Shown: piece by piece, positions 26,201-38,600 of the stretch | Position numbering within the stretch: position 1 is the first letter of the stretch | How the letters are laid out: each line of letters starts with the position of its first letter | From: Lineus longissimus | Lineage: Eukaryota > Nemertea > Pilidiophora > Heteronemertea > Lineidae | Length of the DNA: 64,000 nt | Direction of reading: 5' to 3' | NCBI RefSeq assembly: GCF_910592395.1 | Contig: NC_088308.1 | Location: forward strand, 22,893,501-22,957,500 | Made by a program: the position numbers and the translations under genes | The notes under the pieces: generated by a model | What the model was told of the DNA's origin: nothing | Database searches by the model: none | The model's input: only the letters and a program-made list of their open reading frames with translations

Positions 26201-29200
26201 TGTCTATCACAGCAATTTGTATTGCGTTTCTGTTTTAAACATCTAGATGATCATCCTTACCTTTCACGCTCTACATCCCACAAGCTATCTCACTGTGTCA
26301 TTTTTTTCTAAAAAGAGAGAAAAACATGACATCAATACATAACTAATGTGAGGTGTTAAATGAACTGGAATCAGTTTATATACGTCAGCTAAGGCTATCT
26401 CTTCATCCGACATCCCAATACCAATCACTCATTCACTGTTCAGCCAAGCAAAGCTATCAGAGTAACCAGCCCTCTCTGCAGTATTGTGGACAAGGACATT
26501 CAGGGAACTGACATCGATGCAGTGTGAACTGAATAGGGCCTTGCTGGCAGCAGTTGCATAGAGTACCAATTCAGATCGGAAACACTTTTATGCAATTTAC
26601 ATGATAGGTTTAATTGCAGGAGCTTGCCTGTGCTGCTGAAGACTTAGATGAAAACTGTTGGGTTTTAAACGTTCCCAAGTGCAACTACACAAGCCGAATA
26701 CCAGCAACCAAGTGGTTAAATCACACTGTTTGCCGATGAAGTAAATGTGGCTACCACATCAAGATTTCATTAATAATTTCCCAAAAATCAATAACGATCG
26801 CAACCACCACCACCACAGATAACTATTCATGCGCAACAAAAGATAACGCTGAATGTTCCGTCGATCCGATATGATATATCCTTGCGCTTTTGGCATACTG
26901 GGTATACGGCTGAAGGGAGGCTGGGTGTTTGCATTGGCTATGTGGACTTATTGATTATTCTATAATATGGGGGATCAGAATGTGATGAAGCAGCTTGAGT
27001 GTTCTCATAAGGAGAAGAAGGGTAATAAACCTTGGTGGGGACACCTGCCAAGATAGTTCAAAACAGGATCTGTACGACGATAAGATGGCAGCCCAAATGG
27101 CAGCTGCCAATTCCAAAGTTAAAATGAGGAAGGTCCTTGTCTTGCCTGGTAAGCAGAGGTTGGGTAATTAAAACTAACTAAGAAGCAGACACCTGCCAAG
27201 CAAGACAGATGACAACTGGATAGAATACTGATTGATCCTTATTTCACATCAAATGTTTTATTTCATCCAAATTTATCCACTTTTAAACACTTTGATTCTC
27301 AGTGTTTGGTCTTTGCGGATTTTTAGCCAAGGGGGTAGATCCACACTGACAGGATATCTGATCACTTGAAACCGCTGGATTTTCTTCAAACTTGACTCAG
27401 AATAAATCAATTGAGCTGGGAATATCACAAGATTTTTTATCTATCACATTTTGAAGAGGAGGGAATCTGGTGGTGCATCTGCGTCCTGCTACTGCCAGGG
27501 ACACAGATTCTCAAGCAACAAAATCATATATCTGCATGTACTTTCAGACATTTAAAAAAAGATGACTTTAAATCAAGGTCAATTTATAGGTGAAATATTT
27601 ACAGGTGACAAGTAGAGCATAGGGCAAAGACCCAATTTATATGAAACTAAATTGCGTATAAAATAAATTACAAATTGATTAGGAATGACCCTATAGACAT
27701 GTGACAAAGTGAGATTTTCTAAATGATTTGATATCAAGCAATTATAATCAATAGCCTTAAGTACTCCATATAAAGTGTTATAGTTTAAGTGCAATTAGTG
27801 TTGCATATATATGTAGATGTATTTCATGCATGATATGAATCGTTATTGATATACAGCCACAATCAATGCTTCAATGCGATGGAGAAGTTGGAAAAACCCA
27901 GCACTTCATCAAGAAAGCTACATCAATTACATTAGTGCATCCAATCAAGCCAAGTCTGCTTGCATTGGGAAGCGCCTGCCACACACACTGACAGCAAGAG
28001 GCATGGTCAAAAACACAAAAGGGCACTTTACTGACAAAACAACTATCTTTAACAATAATCTGCTTTAACATTCAGGCATTCACAACAAAGGGCTGTTTGT
28101 TATCCAACTATGAACTAAGGTTTTCTTAAAATGGAAAGCACAGAAACTCACATGCATGCAAAAACAACACATTATATACAAACCAACTCCCGTCCCGTAC
28201 ATGTAATGTAGTAAGGCAGAGTAGGTCCGATTGCAAAATGTATTGCATGTCGGTGACATTGGCAAAGAATAGGCCCTGCACCATTAGTACCATACGACCT
28301 TTCAGAACCTTCAGAACCTTTGTCATCACAAAGTTTTTGTCAACAAAGTTCTGAAGCGTTTTATTGTATATTAGGTCTAAAATAAAGATTTGAAGGTGTT
28401 GCCAGCAGGGAGGGCCTGGGACAAATGCATAATTTTCCCCGACACTGTATCGTGTGGTCACAACATGCATCGACATGTAACGTCAGATCCCGGTGTCAGA
28501 TTACATTCCATAATTTGGCCACGGCCCACGCTAATGCCGACATCGTTCCGATTCATTGGCTTCACCACTCGCCAACAAACAAACTGACCCTTTAGCTGCT
28601 GATGATCCACTTGATATTGAGGATGATGACTGATCAGAGACAGTCAGAGGTCCAACAGTAGTGCATAGTCAGTCTCTAATATCAGTAATCAGACAGAGTC
28701 AGACTCAGAGGGACCAAAAAAATACCAAAAAATCAACATGTCATTTCAATTTCATGATTTTATTCACTTTCATATTTCAGTTTCACTTTTACCACTCAGT
28801 CCACTGGCAGGAACGTTCCATTCGTCATTCATTTAACAATCGTTACATCGTTACCAACAAAGATGTGATTAATCTTACCAAAATTGCGAGAAAACGGAGG
28901 ATTTATTGTAGCTGTCAGATTATGTAGAGCTTCATGCATACACACTATGCACACCTGTATTTTGTACGTATACCATACATGCCATATACAATGTACATGG
29001 TGGTCACATGATTTTTACGCCGGGCAAGTATAAAATGTGGAATGAACGTGTGGCCGGCTCTTCGAGGGGTCGTCTCAGAAGTAATAACTTGACAAGCGCC
29101 CCTAGTGAATAAGACAAAGATCATTCTCAGCACCCGAGTTGTTTTCGCACTGTCCAAGAGTTGCACCACGATATCATATCAACATTGTCCGCTACAAGGT

Positions 29201-30542
29201 CGTCTTTCACTCAGTAGGCTACACTAGATTATTGTCCGAGGCCTATTACTTTATAGTGTATGATCAAGGACATAAAGCTCCATCTTCTACAAACCAACAT
29301 GAACATTTGTATGAATAAAACAATAATTTATTCATATAATTTACCCATGCAGAAACATTTTTACCAGTACACAATTCTTTGTTTCACATACATTTTACCA
29401 AAAATATATAAGCGAGCATCGTCCTGGCCAAGAAGAATGATAAATGTTATTATCGTTATCAAATTTCTTGCAGATGAATTATGGTGAATTGACAGCGTTT
29501 GTGGCATCACAGAAAATCCACTATTTACAGATGATCCTTGTCTCAAGTCATTTTACTTTTTTCATTTAAATATGTACTTCATTGGAAAACAAGTATCACA
29601 GATTGTCTACATTTACTTAACTTTTACAACAAAAATCATTTGAAATCAGAACTATATAGGACGGCAATCTCATCATTCTCTCAAACATAATTGGAAGTAC
29701 ATTATCTTGTCAATCTGATTATTTCAACTGTTATTTTAAATTATTAATAATTATTTTAAAAGTTTTTCCAGCAATTGTAGCTTGTGGCTATTTTCTCATT
29801 GGTAGGAAAGTGATAAACTGTCCGCCTCCGGGTTTCAGGGATATCAACAGCAAAGAAAAATTTCCCTGTTTTAGAAAAGAACAAGTTCAAGTATACAAGA
29901 GCAAAATGACAACAAAAGGATATGTGGAAGAGACATGTTTTGGAAGTCACTCCTTTTCAAAGCAAACATTTGTACACTTGGTACGAAACAAATACAGCAA
30001 AATCAGTTTCTTTGGCAAGGATTTTATTTTTTAATCATTTTCACATTACAACAGTCCGATATTCTGTATTTTTTACTGTTGAATTGGAATACCCTGTTGA
30101 GGTTTTCATATTCCTAACGACCTTGCAAAAATAAAACCCCCACAAAAAATAACTGATTTTACAGAAGCCTTAACTGACCTACAACGGAAAATTAATGGGT
30201 ACTATTTCCATAAACTTAAATTAATGCGCATTCAATGATATGAAATGATAAAATCACGGTATAAATTGACCATCTAACAAAACAGCTTAAGTTTGACAGA
30301 CAACAAAGAATCACAAACAAAACTAAATGGGCATTTAGAGACAAATGCCAGTGTCAGGTCAAATACATGTAAGAGTTACCTCTTTCAGTAAATTCATTTG
30401 AAATAGCAGCATTGTGTTTAAGCCCACTGAGCAACTGGGCTCTATTCGTTAAAACAGACACATGACAATGCAACCAATACACTGACCTCTCCGGCCTAAG
30501 TGATTTCAGAATAGGCACAGATTTTTTAAAATTGCAGTGGCC
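23232..30542. other. Gene-poor 7.3-kb interval
   Basis: Between the SLC26A11 start and the 3' end of the aminotransferase gene. It is AT-rich, with only short open frames on both strands that show no recognisable protein motifs, no consistent splice chain and no obvious tandem repeat. It probably holds the SLC26A11 upstream region (5'-UTR exons cannot be excluded) and the 3' UTR of the aminotransferase. Confidence 0.6.
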
Positions 30543-33500
30543 TCAGTCAAGATCGTCATATCTCGCCCGTTTATCACCCGGTTCACCATCACTGCCTTCA
30601 CTATCGTCTATTTTGGCATCGCCTAGTACGATACTCAGGGGTACCCTTATCTGGTCTCCAGTGTTCATGATATACTCAGACCCTACACCTGTTGGCAACG
30701 ATCCCGTACCACGTTCTATCTCGGACAACACAGTACCAAAAGCTTGGATGAGACGTCGGGCGTTGTCACATGTGAAGCACAAAGGTGGCGTAAGCAAGAT
30801 CACGTTCTTGTCATACCCTTCGCTATTCAGGAGGATTTTGTGCTCTTTCATTCTGAAAGTGAAAATGATACAGTATTCACTATAAAAAGAGAAGCCAAGG
30901 AAGATGTTGAAGGCAGTAAAAATGTGGAGCGATTACCCATTTCTGCAAAATGGTGGGAAAAGACAAGGGTCGAAAAGTGATAGCCATGGAAAGGCAATCT
31001 GACCTACGAAGTTTTATTGTTTATGTTTATGAACAAACATGATACTTACTTGTAAATGAGGAGTTCTGTTGCTTCAGTAGCAGACTTCCTACTTTCTTTA
31101 TCAGTGACTAATTCTACACCAACGACCATACCTATACCCCTGAAAAATGAAAATATTAATTTATAAACCGTTATGTGTTTTGAAATGGAGGGCTTTGATT
31201 ATGAGCAATCTCCAATATGGCTACACCTGTGATAGGTTTTTGCCTACACCTAATATCACCCGTGATCACAGAAACAGTGAGGTCAGTACCTGTGTTATAA
31301 AAAACTTGTTACGCAGACAGGCGAAGTATCTCCTCATTCTTACCTCACATCTCCCATCATTGGATGATCAGGCAATATTGCTCTGAATCCATCAATTAGA
31401 CATTTCCCCACAGACCTGGCGCTGCTCAGCAGTCTCTCATTCCTAATCACATCCAGCACAGCAAGGCCTATTGCACAGGAAACAGGGTTCCCTCCATACT
31501 GAAACAAATAGATACATTTCAGGCAATTCTAAGTAAGAAACCTTTAGATTTTGCATCAAACAAACTTAAGGGCAGTGAACAACTAGATAAACTATATTCA
31601 GTTGTGTACATGTCATGGTGAATGAATTAAGCTCCCTTAATGGAATCATGACGAACAAGCAAACTCAATACATCATTGAGAAACATGTACTTCCCTCAAA
31701 CACCCTGCTTAAATTTCACTTACTCCGCTAGCAAAGGTGTCCAAGGTATCAGCTATCTCAGGTGTGGTGACCACAGCAGCCATTGGATGGCCATTACCAA
31801 TGGGCTTCCCGATAGTAACTATATCAGGCACTACATCTGAAAGATACAATCGTAGCGTTTGGACCTGATACCAACATTACCGCTTATGCCTCCCGAGCAA
31901 CCAGGCCGACACATTTTACTCACTCTAAAACCCTAATATTAATCATAAGTACGTGTATAAGATTAAGTTAACAACCTTCGAACCGATATCAGTGTCCTTT
32001 ATTCATTGGACTAGTAACCTTTCACAACTTACCATGAGCTTGGAATGCCCACCAATATTCACCAACTCTCCCAAGTCCAACCAAGATTTCATCTGCTATA
32101 CACAGTCCTCCAGCTTCTCGTGTGTGCCTGCAAATTGGATAGAATGACTGATCAATACTGAGGAGATCTGGGGATTGTATTGTGATCACTTAATTTCAGA
32201 CAGTGAGCCTTTTTCAGACTAATACAACTCCTTTCATGATATAATGAAACCTTTTGTTTCAGAGAAAAACTTCAACTTACTTGTAGCATTGCTTGAGGTA
32301 ATTCGGTGGTGGATTGACAACACCAGCCATTGCCATTAATGGCTCTGATATAAAAGCCGCAACCTGAAATAACAGATATTGGGTGATATGAATAAAGAGT
32401 AGTAAATGCTTTTATCTAAAACTCCATGTACATTTACACTTGGCCTTTCTGTACAAAATTGAAGTAAAAGCATTTGCTAGCCTTTATTCATATCACCCAA
32501 TGACATCAGTTCCTGAACTTGTTTGCAATACATAGTGGTCCATAGGAGATGCTTATACCCTAAGGTGGCACCACAAGTGAATTAATGCTTTGGATCTGGG
32601 TTGGATCTACTCAGAGGTTTCTTTGTTCATGGTGGTTGGTGTGTTTCATCAACACACCCACACTTGTGGAACCTGTTGACGCCTAACAAAAACCATCAAA
32701 AGCCTTGCAAGACACTCATGCAGGATGGCCTAAAGAGATCTGGTCCCAACATGTGCAATGTTCAAACCAGACAGAATGCAAAAATACGCCAAGCAGAACT
32801 ATCACATTACCTGTCTTCCTTTTGATGCAGCCTTCTTGATTTCCTTGAACACTTCATTAGAGTAACGTTCAGACACATTAGCTGCACTTTCCCGATAAAG
32901 ACCTCGGTATGTGTTAGGACAGGGCACCTGCAAATAAGAGATGCCTGGCGATTACAGTTACAGTACCTAGCTTTTCTTGTATTACAAGTACTACTGTGCT
33001 TATCATCATGTGCCACCAACAGACCAACAAGACTGATAACAAGTGCACAACAGGCTGTTTCAACTGAGAGAGTTGCAACAAAGCCTACAACATCATAGAG
33101 AAACCACAATGCACCATGATGTCATTCATTTCAACCTGTGAACGATGCAGGTCAACCCCAGCCACCCTGATGTAGCCGGAAAGGGGCAGAAACGAGTGTC
33201 GTTGGAGCAATACAACAGCCCACAATGAGGACCAGTGGACATTGTCATAAAGCTACAGTTCTACATCTACCACTTACAGTATGTACCCATTCCTTTTTCC
33301 AATCAGGATTTTTTGATTTGATTCGGACGGGGCTGATGTCATATGTGTTCCCAAGGTTACCATGGTAGGCCCTGAAATGCATGACAAGCGTGTTCTTCAA
33401 AGACAACCTTTTCCAGTTACCTCAAAGTCATGTAGAGTTATTATTCATGTGGATGATCACTGCATGGGGGCTCACTCCAAATAAACATTGGGCAAATATG

Positions 33501-34908
33501 AAGGGGGGGGGGCATTTGATACATGTACTAGAATTTCGCGATAGCCTGCAAGGTGTCATTTTGGAAGGAAACAGTATCAGGTTTTTATAACATATTTTAC
33601 ATAACACCCCTCAGAAAATATATATGCATGTATAGCAGGGAACCATGGAAACAAGCAGTAAGGTGATAAAATCTCGATGGTTTCACAGAGGAGACATGTG
33701 CATCAATTTCCTCAGGTAAATGGGCAGCAAGAAGAACAAACATTGGTAGATGCTGCCACTGAATTGCCTTCTCTTAATCTTATATGTTTTCATTAATATG
33801 ATTTTTCTTCTTATTATTGAAACACGTTTTATTATTATGTGCAGTACTTACTCATCGATGATGATGAGATCCTCCTTCTTGGTGTAAGCTCTAGCAAGCC
33901 TTATTGCAAGGTCATTTGCTTCAGATCTGCAGATGAAAACAAAGACATGAATCAGGCCTATAGAGTATGCAGAATTGCCTTGGAAGAAATTCACTAGTCT
34001 TACTTCCAGTCCATACTAGATAGTAGAGGTACACCTATAGAGCTATGACAGGACAGGCTGTCAGCTATTTGCATGTAGTGTGTGTGGGTAATGACAACTA
34101 AAATGAAGACAAACTTAATAATGGCATAATACACATGTGACACCTTCAAAAACTCAAATGTTTTAAGAAAAATGTGAGGAGGGGGTGTTTTAGCAAACAA
34201 AACAGCCTGAAGAAATGAATTACCCAGAGTTGACGAAGAAGCACACGCAAAGCTGATCAGGCATTGTCTCAATCAACTTCTTGGCGTAAATAGACTGATG
34301 GTCTGTCAGAAATCCATTGCAGGTAGTCAACTTGGCCATCTGCTCCTGGCCTGCTTGCACCACATGGGGATGACAGTGGCCGACTGTAACAGAAAAAGAA
34401 CTTGGAAACGGCACATCTGGAACACGAAATCATAAATCCCAATTTCATTTTCTTCTTGTGATAGGTTACCCTGAACTACCTGTGAGGCGTGAGCCAAAAA
34501 CTGGTAACATGATAACAGTAAACACAGCTAGATAAACATAGTGTGGTTTGCACTTTTTGCAGGAAACTGAAAAGTGAAAGTCAATGAAATGCCCACCCTG
34601 TAATTACAGTTTACTCACCATGGGCACAGCAGTTGATGCTGTCCAGATACTCAGTCCCAGACTCGTCGTACATATACTGTTTTGACGCCCTTACTACTTT
34701 CAGGGGTGCAGCATCATAGTGTAATTTACATGTTTTCCTGAAGTGAAAGAACACAAGAATAACTTTTAAAATGTCGGTGAGAGGGAGGATCACATACAGG
34801 GACAGAATTCTTTGCCCAGAGAGCCTTTGCTGCGAGCGGCCTTGTTCGTTGTGGCCAGCAGCAGTGCCGTTGCTTCCTCCGCCTGGACCTGGTGATGAGG
34901 GTATCCAT
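30543..34908 (-). CDS. ETNPPL/PHYKPL-like class-III PLP enzyme (phospho-lyase)
   Basis: Fold-type I, class-III aminotransferase-like protein closest to the vertebrate pair ETNPPL (ethanolamine-phosphate phospho-lyase) and PHYKPL (phosphohydroxylysine phospho-lyase). Secure exons on the minus strand: 34737-34619, 34383-34224, 33926-33852, 33371-33278, 32927-32811, 32363-32281, 32127-32033, 31836-31724, 31498-31344, 31139-31050 and 30852-30543; all junctions are in frame. Visible motifs are [49 protein letters not shown] (PLP aspartate), [12 protein letters not shown] (Schiff-base lysine) and [16 protein letters not shown]. It diverges from both vertebrate enzymes: EAYHGN for [15 protein letters not shown] for VQVGFGRVG, and TTCNGFL for NTNSRFL. 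An acidic/basic tail ends in RARYDDLD. The 5' end is unresolved: a short exon starting at ATG 34908 and ending at 34889 (MDTLIT) fits the phase and gives 476 aa, but its donor GTCCAG is weak. Confidence 0.85.
32378..32501. repeat. Inverted repeat in an intron
   Basis: In the aminotransferase intron between exons 32927-32811 and 32363-32281. Arms of about 37 bp (32378-32414 and 32465-32501; ttgggtgatatgaataaa and tttattcatatcacccaa) are reverse complements with about three mismatches around a loop of about 50 bp. It looks like a small foldback element. No function is evident. Confidence 0.8.
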
Positions 34909-35693
34909 CACTCAGTCAGATAGATGAGAAGACCCTGGCAGCTCAGACACTCAAGGAGTAGATTAGTACTCAGTGCAGTGCATGGAGTAACATAGTTGAT
35001 ACCTGACTTGGCACTAAAAACACTAAACAGTGGTCAGTGGGCATGGTGTGACAGTGTGAGTGTCAATGTCAGTGACTGACAGCTGACTAGCTAGCTCAGG
35101 CTGTGCAGTCTCTCTCTGCAATGCACTAACATATCAAACATATTAGAGTTGGCATAGTATAGTCAATAGTGTACCCGAGATAGTTCCTCCTCATGTGTAA
35201 AGTCTGCTTGTAATTAGACTTTTTGGCTTCCCCTAGCACCATTTCACAAGTGAGAAATAGAGAGAGAAGAAGAAAATTTCAGGTCATTCTCGAAGCAAAT
35301 TCATGTACATAATACCATGAATGTATGTCATGTATGTGATGTGTACATATCAAATCAAGTGCATGTGACGTACATGCAGCTGGTTACTTCGAAAATGCGA
35401 ACCCATGAAATTTAAAGGATCACTCGAGTCACTCAGAGTCTCGCGAGTATACCCGGCAACGGGAGTATAAGACCACGAGGTTCAGAATGAGTTTGTTCGG
35501 CGTTGGTCAAATTAATTTAAGTGGATGAATCTCAGTCAATGGACACGGATGTGCGTGTGCAAATCCATTGTTTGGGCATTAACCCACAAGTAGTGCTTAC
35601 TGACACCAATCATCCTTTAACAATTGGCGGGAAAATCCACGCCCGTCACTGCAATGTTCGGTCTCACTTTTACTTGAAACCGCAAATTTCAAA
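34909..35693. promoter_or_regulatory. Divergent promoter of the aminotransferase gene and CCP110
   Basis: Under 0.8 kb separates the likely starts of two head-to-head genes. TCTCGCGAGT at 35439-35448 matches nine of ten bases of the palindromic TCTCGCGAGA element known from animal bidirectional promoters. Just downstream, TATACC-C-GGCAAC (35448-35460) has a perfect right half-site (RGYAAC) and an imperfect left half-site of an RFX X-box, the element typical of ciliary genes. Both calls rest on short motifs. Confidence 0.4.
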
Positions 35694-38600
35694 ATGGCGC
35701 GGAGCGATTCGGTGAGAGAATTTTACCAATATAAATATCACAAAAAATAAATCTTTCTCATCATCAAGATATTATTTTTCTTTATTCGGGGCCTAAATCA
35801 AAAGCTCACATTGGCATGTTTCCATGCAGAGAGTTTTTAAGTAAAAGTATTGCAAGGTCAACTTGTTTTTCAGGGGGGAAGTTCAACTTCAGAGTTTATC
35901 ATTATATGCATAGGCCCTATGATTCACATGCAGTGACACACACACACGTACATGGCATATACTGTAATGTACACATCCACATGCATAATCATGATAATGC
36001 CCCTGTTTAGGCCTGCACTTGTTATTGTTTACAAACAAAGACTTGACTTCAGTTCAGGTTGCAGTGGATCAAATGCATATTACCATTGAATTCTATTGCC
36101 TGGATTGATTGATAATATGATGGAATGGACAGTTGAATTTCACCTCTACTCTAGGCTGCGCCTATAGACTAATGACAGGATGAGGCTGGTTCAGTACACT
36201 CGCACGACACAGTGCCAACATCGGTTGTTAATCGTATTTCTTTTGCAGAGATCCCCTATTGACACGATGGAGGAACTTATTGAATTCTTTGATAGTCAGA
36301 GCTCTTCACATGATAACCTGAATGCCAGCTTTGTTGATGGTTTACTCAACCCACCTTCAGGATATGTATCCCAGATGAGAGTTCATGGCACACCACTGCT
36401 GCCACCTCTTGTGAGTATGCTTGGGTATTTCTGTGGTCTTTTATGAATTTTGCGACAGCATTGGAAGTAGAGATGTCTCTGTCTGGGTCTCAATGATGTC
36501 ATTCCTTATTTTTATAAGCGACAAGTGACCAATACAGGATCATTCTGTTAATGTTTGAATCCAGACTGCTATTTAACACGATTGAACTATTGAAAATCTA
36601 GGCTCCTATCGCGCAAAGCCAACAAATCTGTTCGGCGTAGGCTAGACCTACACCATATTTTTGGAACACAAGGGAATTTGCAGCACAAATAGTAGTAATG
36701 TCTCATACGAAAGGAGGCTTTATAGAAGAAATAAGAGCAAACAAGCATTGATTCTGTGTTTGAAAATATCGTGAGACTCGGCCATCCGCAGCAAGGGCAT
36801 AAGCCATTTTGAACTGCAGAGTGAAAAGCATTGATAAAATTTCAGTAATGTTTAAACAGTTTTGAAATGTAAATTATAGACCTTCCAAATAAAAAAACAG
36901 AATGAGCCAATGTACAATGCCATGAATTGGATAAAATACGATCGTGATAAATTTGAATATAATTGAGAAAGCAGCAAATCGTTTGTTTAGCCAGACTGTT
37001 TTCATCAATGTATGATGATGCTTAGGCTGTCTGGGAAGTATATTGATCGTGTTTCATTACAAACTGCATGTACGCCTGGCTGGCATGTATCCAATATGTG
37101 TGTCATGATATGAAGAAATCCAGTGTTTGAAAATAAATTCGTGTGGCATTTGAAATGTGAATTGAGTGGATTATGTTTTGTTTGTATTTTACATGTTTTA
37201 ATAATGGGCACTTGTCCCTTTATGTGTGTGCTTGGTTTAGTAAATGTGTTGCCAGGACATGGAGGAGAACAGATGGGATGAAAGCGGGAGGGAAAGGTTT
37301 TAAAATGTGGTTGTGAATCACATCGACAAGCACTACTAGAATAGAGGTTTAAATTCTTTTAACCTGATAAGCTTGAAGTTGGATGGATTTGAGAAGTCCA
37401 CAGACCATGCCCCAATGCTGCTTTTGTTTGGTGACAGTTGGTTATTGTGTGCAAATAATTTATCAGCAAATTGTGAACTGTGTGCTATAAAATCGTTGAT
37501 CTGATTTCAATGATTCAGAAACCATGGGTGGAGCGGTAAACTAAAATGCTTTATCCGGGGTCGGTGGATGGTTTGTTTATTAATATTTGGTGCAGTGCCT
37601 GCCAAGATATGGCCTATTCAAAGCCTCATGAGTTTCAATCGATTTGACTGTACACAAATGTGGTCATTTATTTTTTCAGATGACCAAGAAACGAAAAGAG
37701 GAATGTCTGACATATCGCCATCAGGCAGTATTGGCGGAGACCCGGCTCAGGGCACGAAAGAAGGATGAACTCTTAGCAAAAGTACAAGAAGCATTAGAGA
37801 GTGTAACGGTAGTGTACCCCACTAATCTATCTAAGGGTCAAAATCGTCTTGTCGATCACATGCTATAAACATTGTCTTTAAATACAAAAAGTAAAGGCTA
37901 AACTTTGAAAAATGAAAGACCATAACTTACAAACAAGGATTGCTAAAACATCAATTGTGGTGACTCTTTGAAACAAAATACTTTCTGACCAAGCTTTCAC
38001 CGAGCAGGCATGCCAACAAGTTGTTGAAAAGCCTGGCAACAGTGATGTCCTGTCCTAGAAAGGTTGTCAGATGAAAATGAAATTGCTGCAATTTCGGTTA
38101 CCACTATTGGAGTGGTCACATCTGTTTTAAACATGGTATGAATAAGATTTTGACCCTGCCTCGCTTTCCTTACTCCTCATTATAATCTGCTTCTGTGACA
38201 TTGGTCCATGGTTTTTAGTCTTGACAATTCTTGCGCATCCTCTGCTCTGCATAGTAATGGTTCTAATTATTTCTGTTTTTCCACTGAATTTCTTTAGTTT
38301 TATCTCCCTCTTGTCGGACTAATCAAGTATACTAATTCACCATGGTACATAGACCAATACCATTGTCAGTGTTTTTGTCCTGTCGTTGTTGCTCTCCCAA
38401 AAACCTCGCCAGTCCATTTAAATTGGATTAGAACATGAAACACTACATTTAGAAATACATGTTCCTTAGACACTTGGGATTCAACAAATGAATTTTAAAT
38501 GACTGTTTTACATTAGTGATAATGGAAGAGGAAAAGACTAGTCCAGACTATATAATTATCCCTTAGAAAAAACGCCTCATGATCTCCAAGGACAAGTGTC

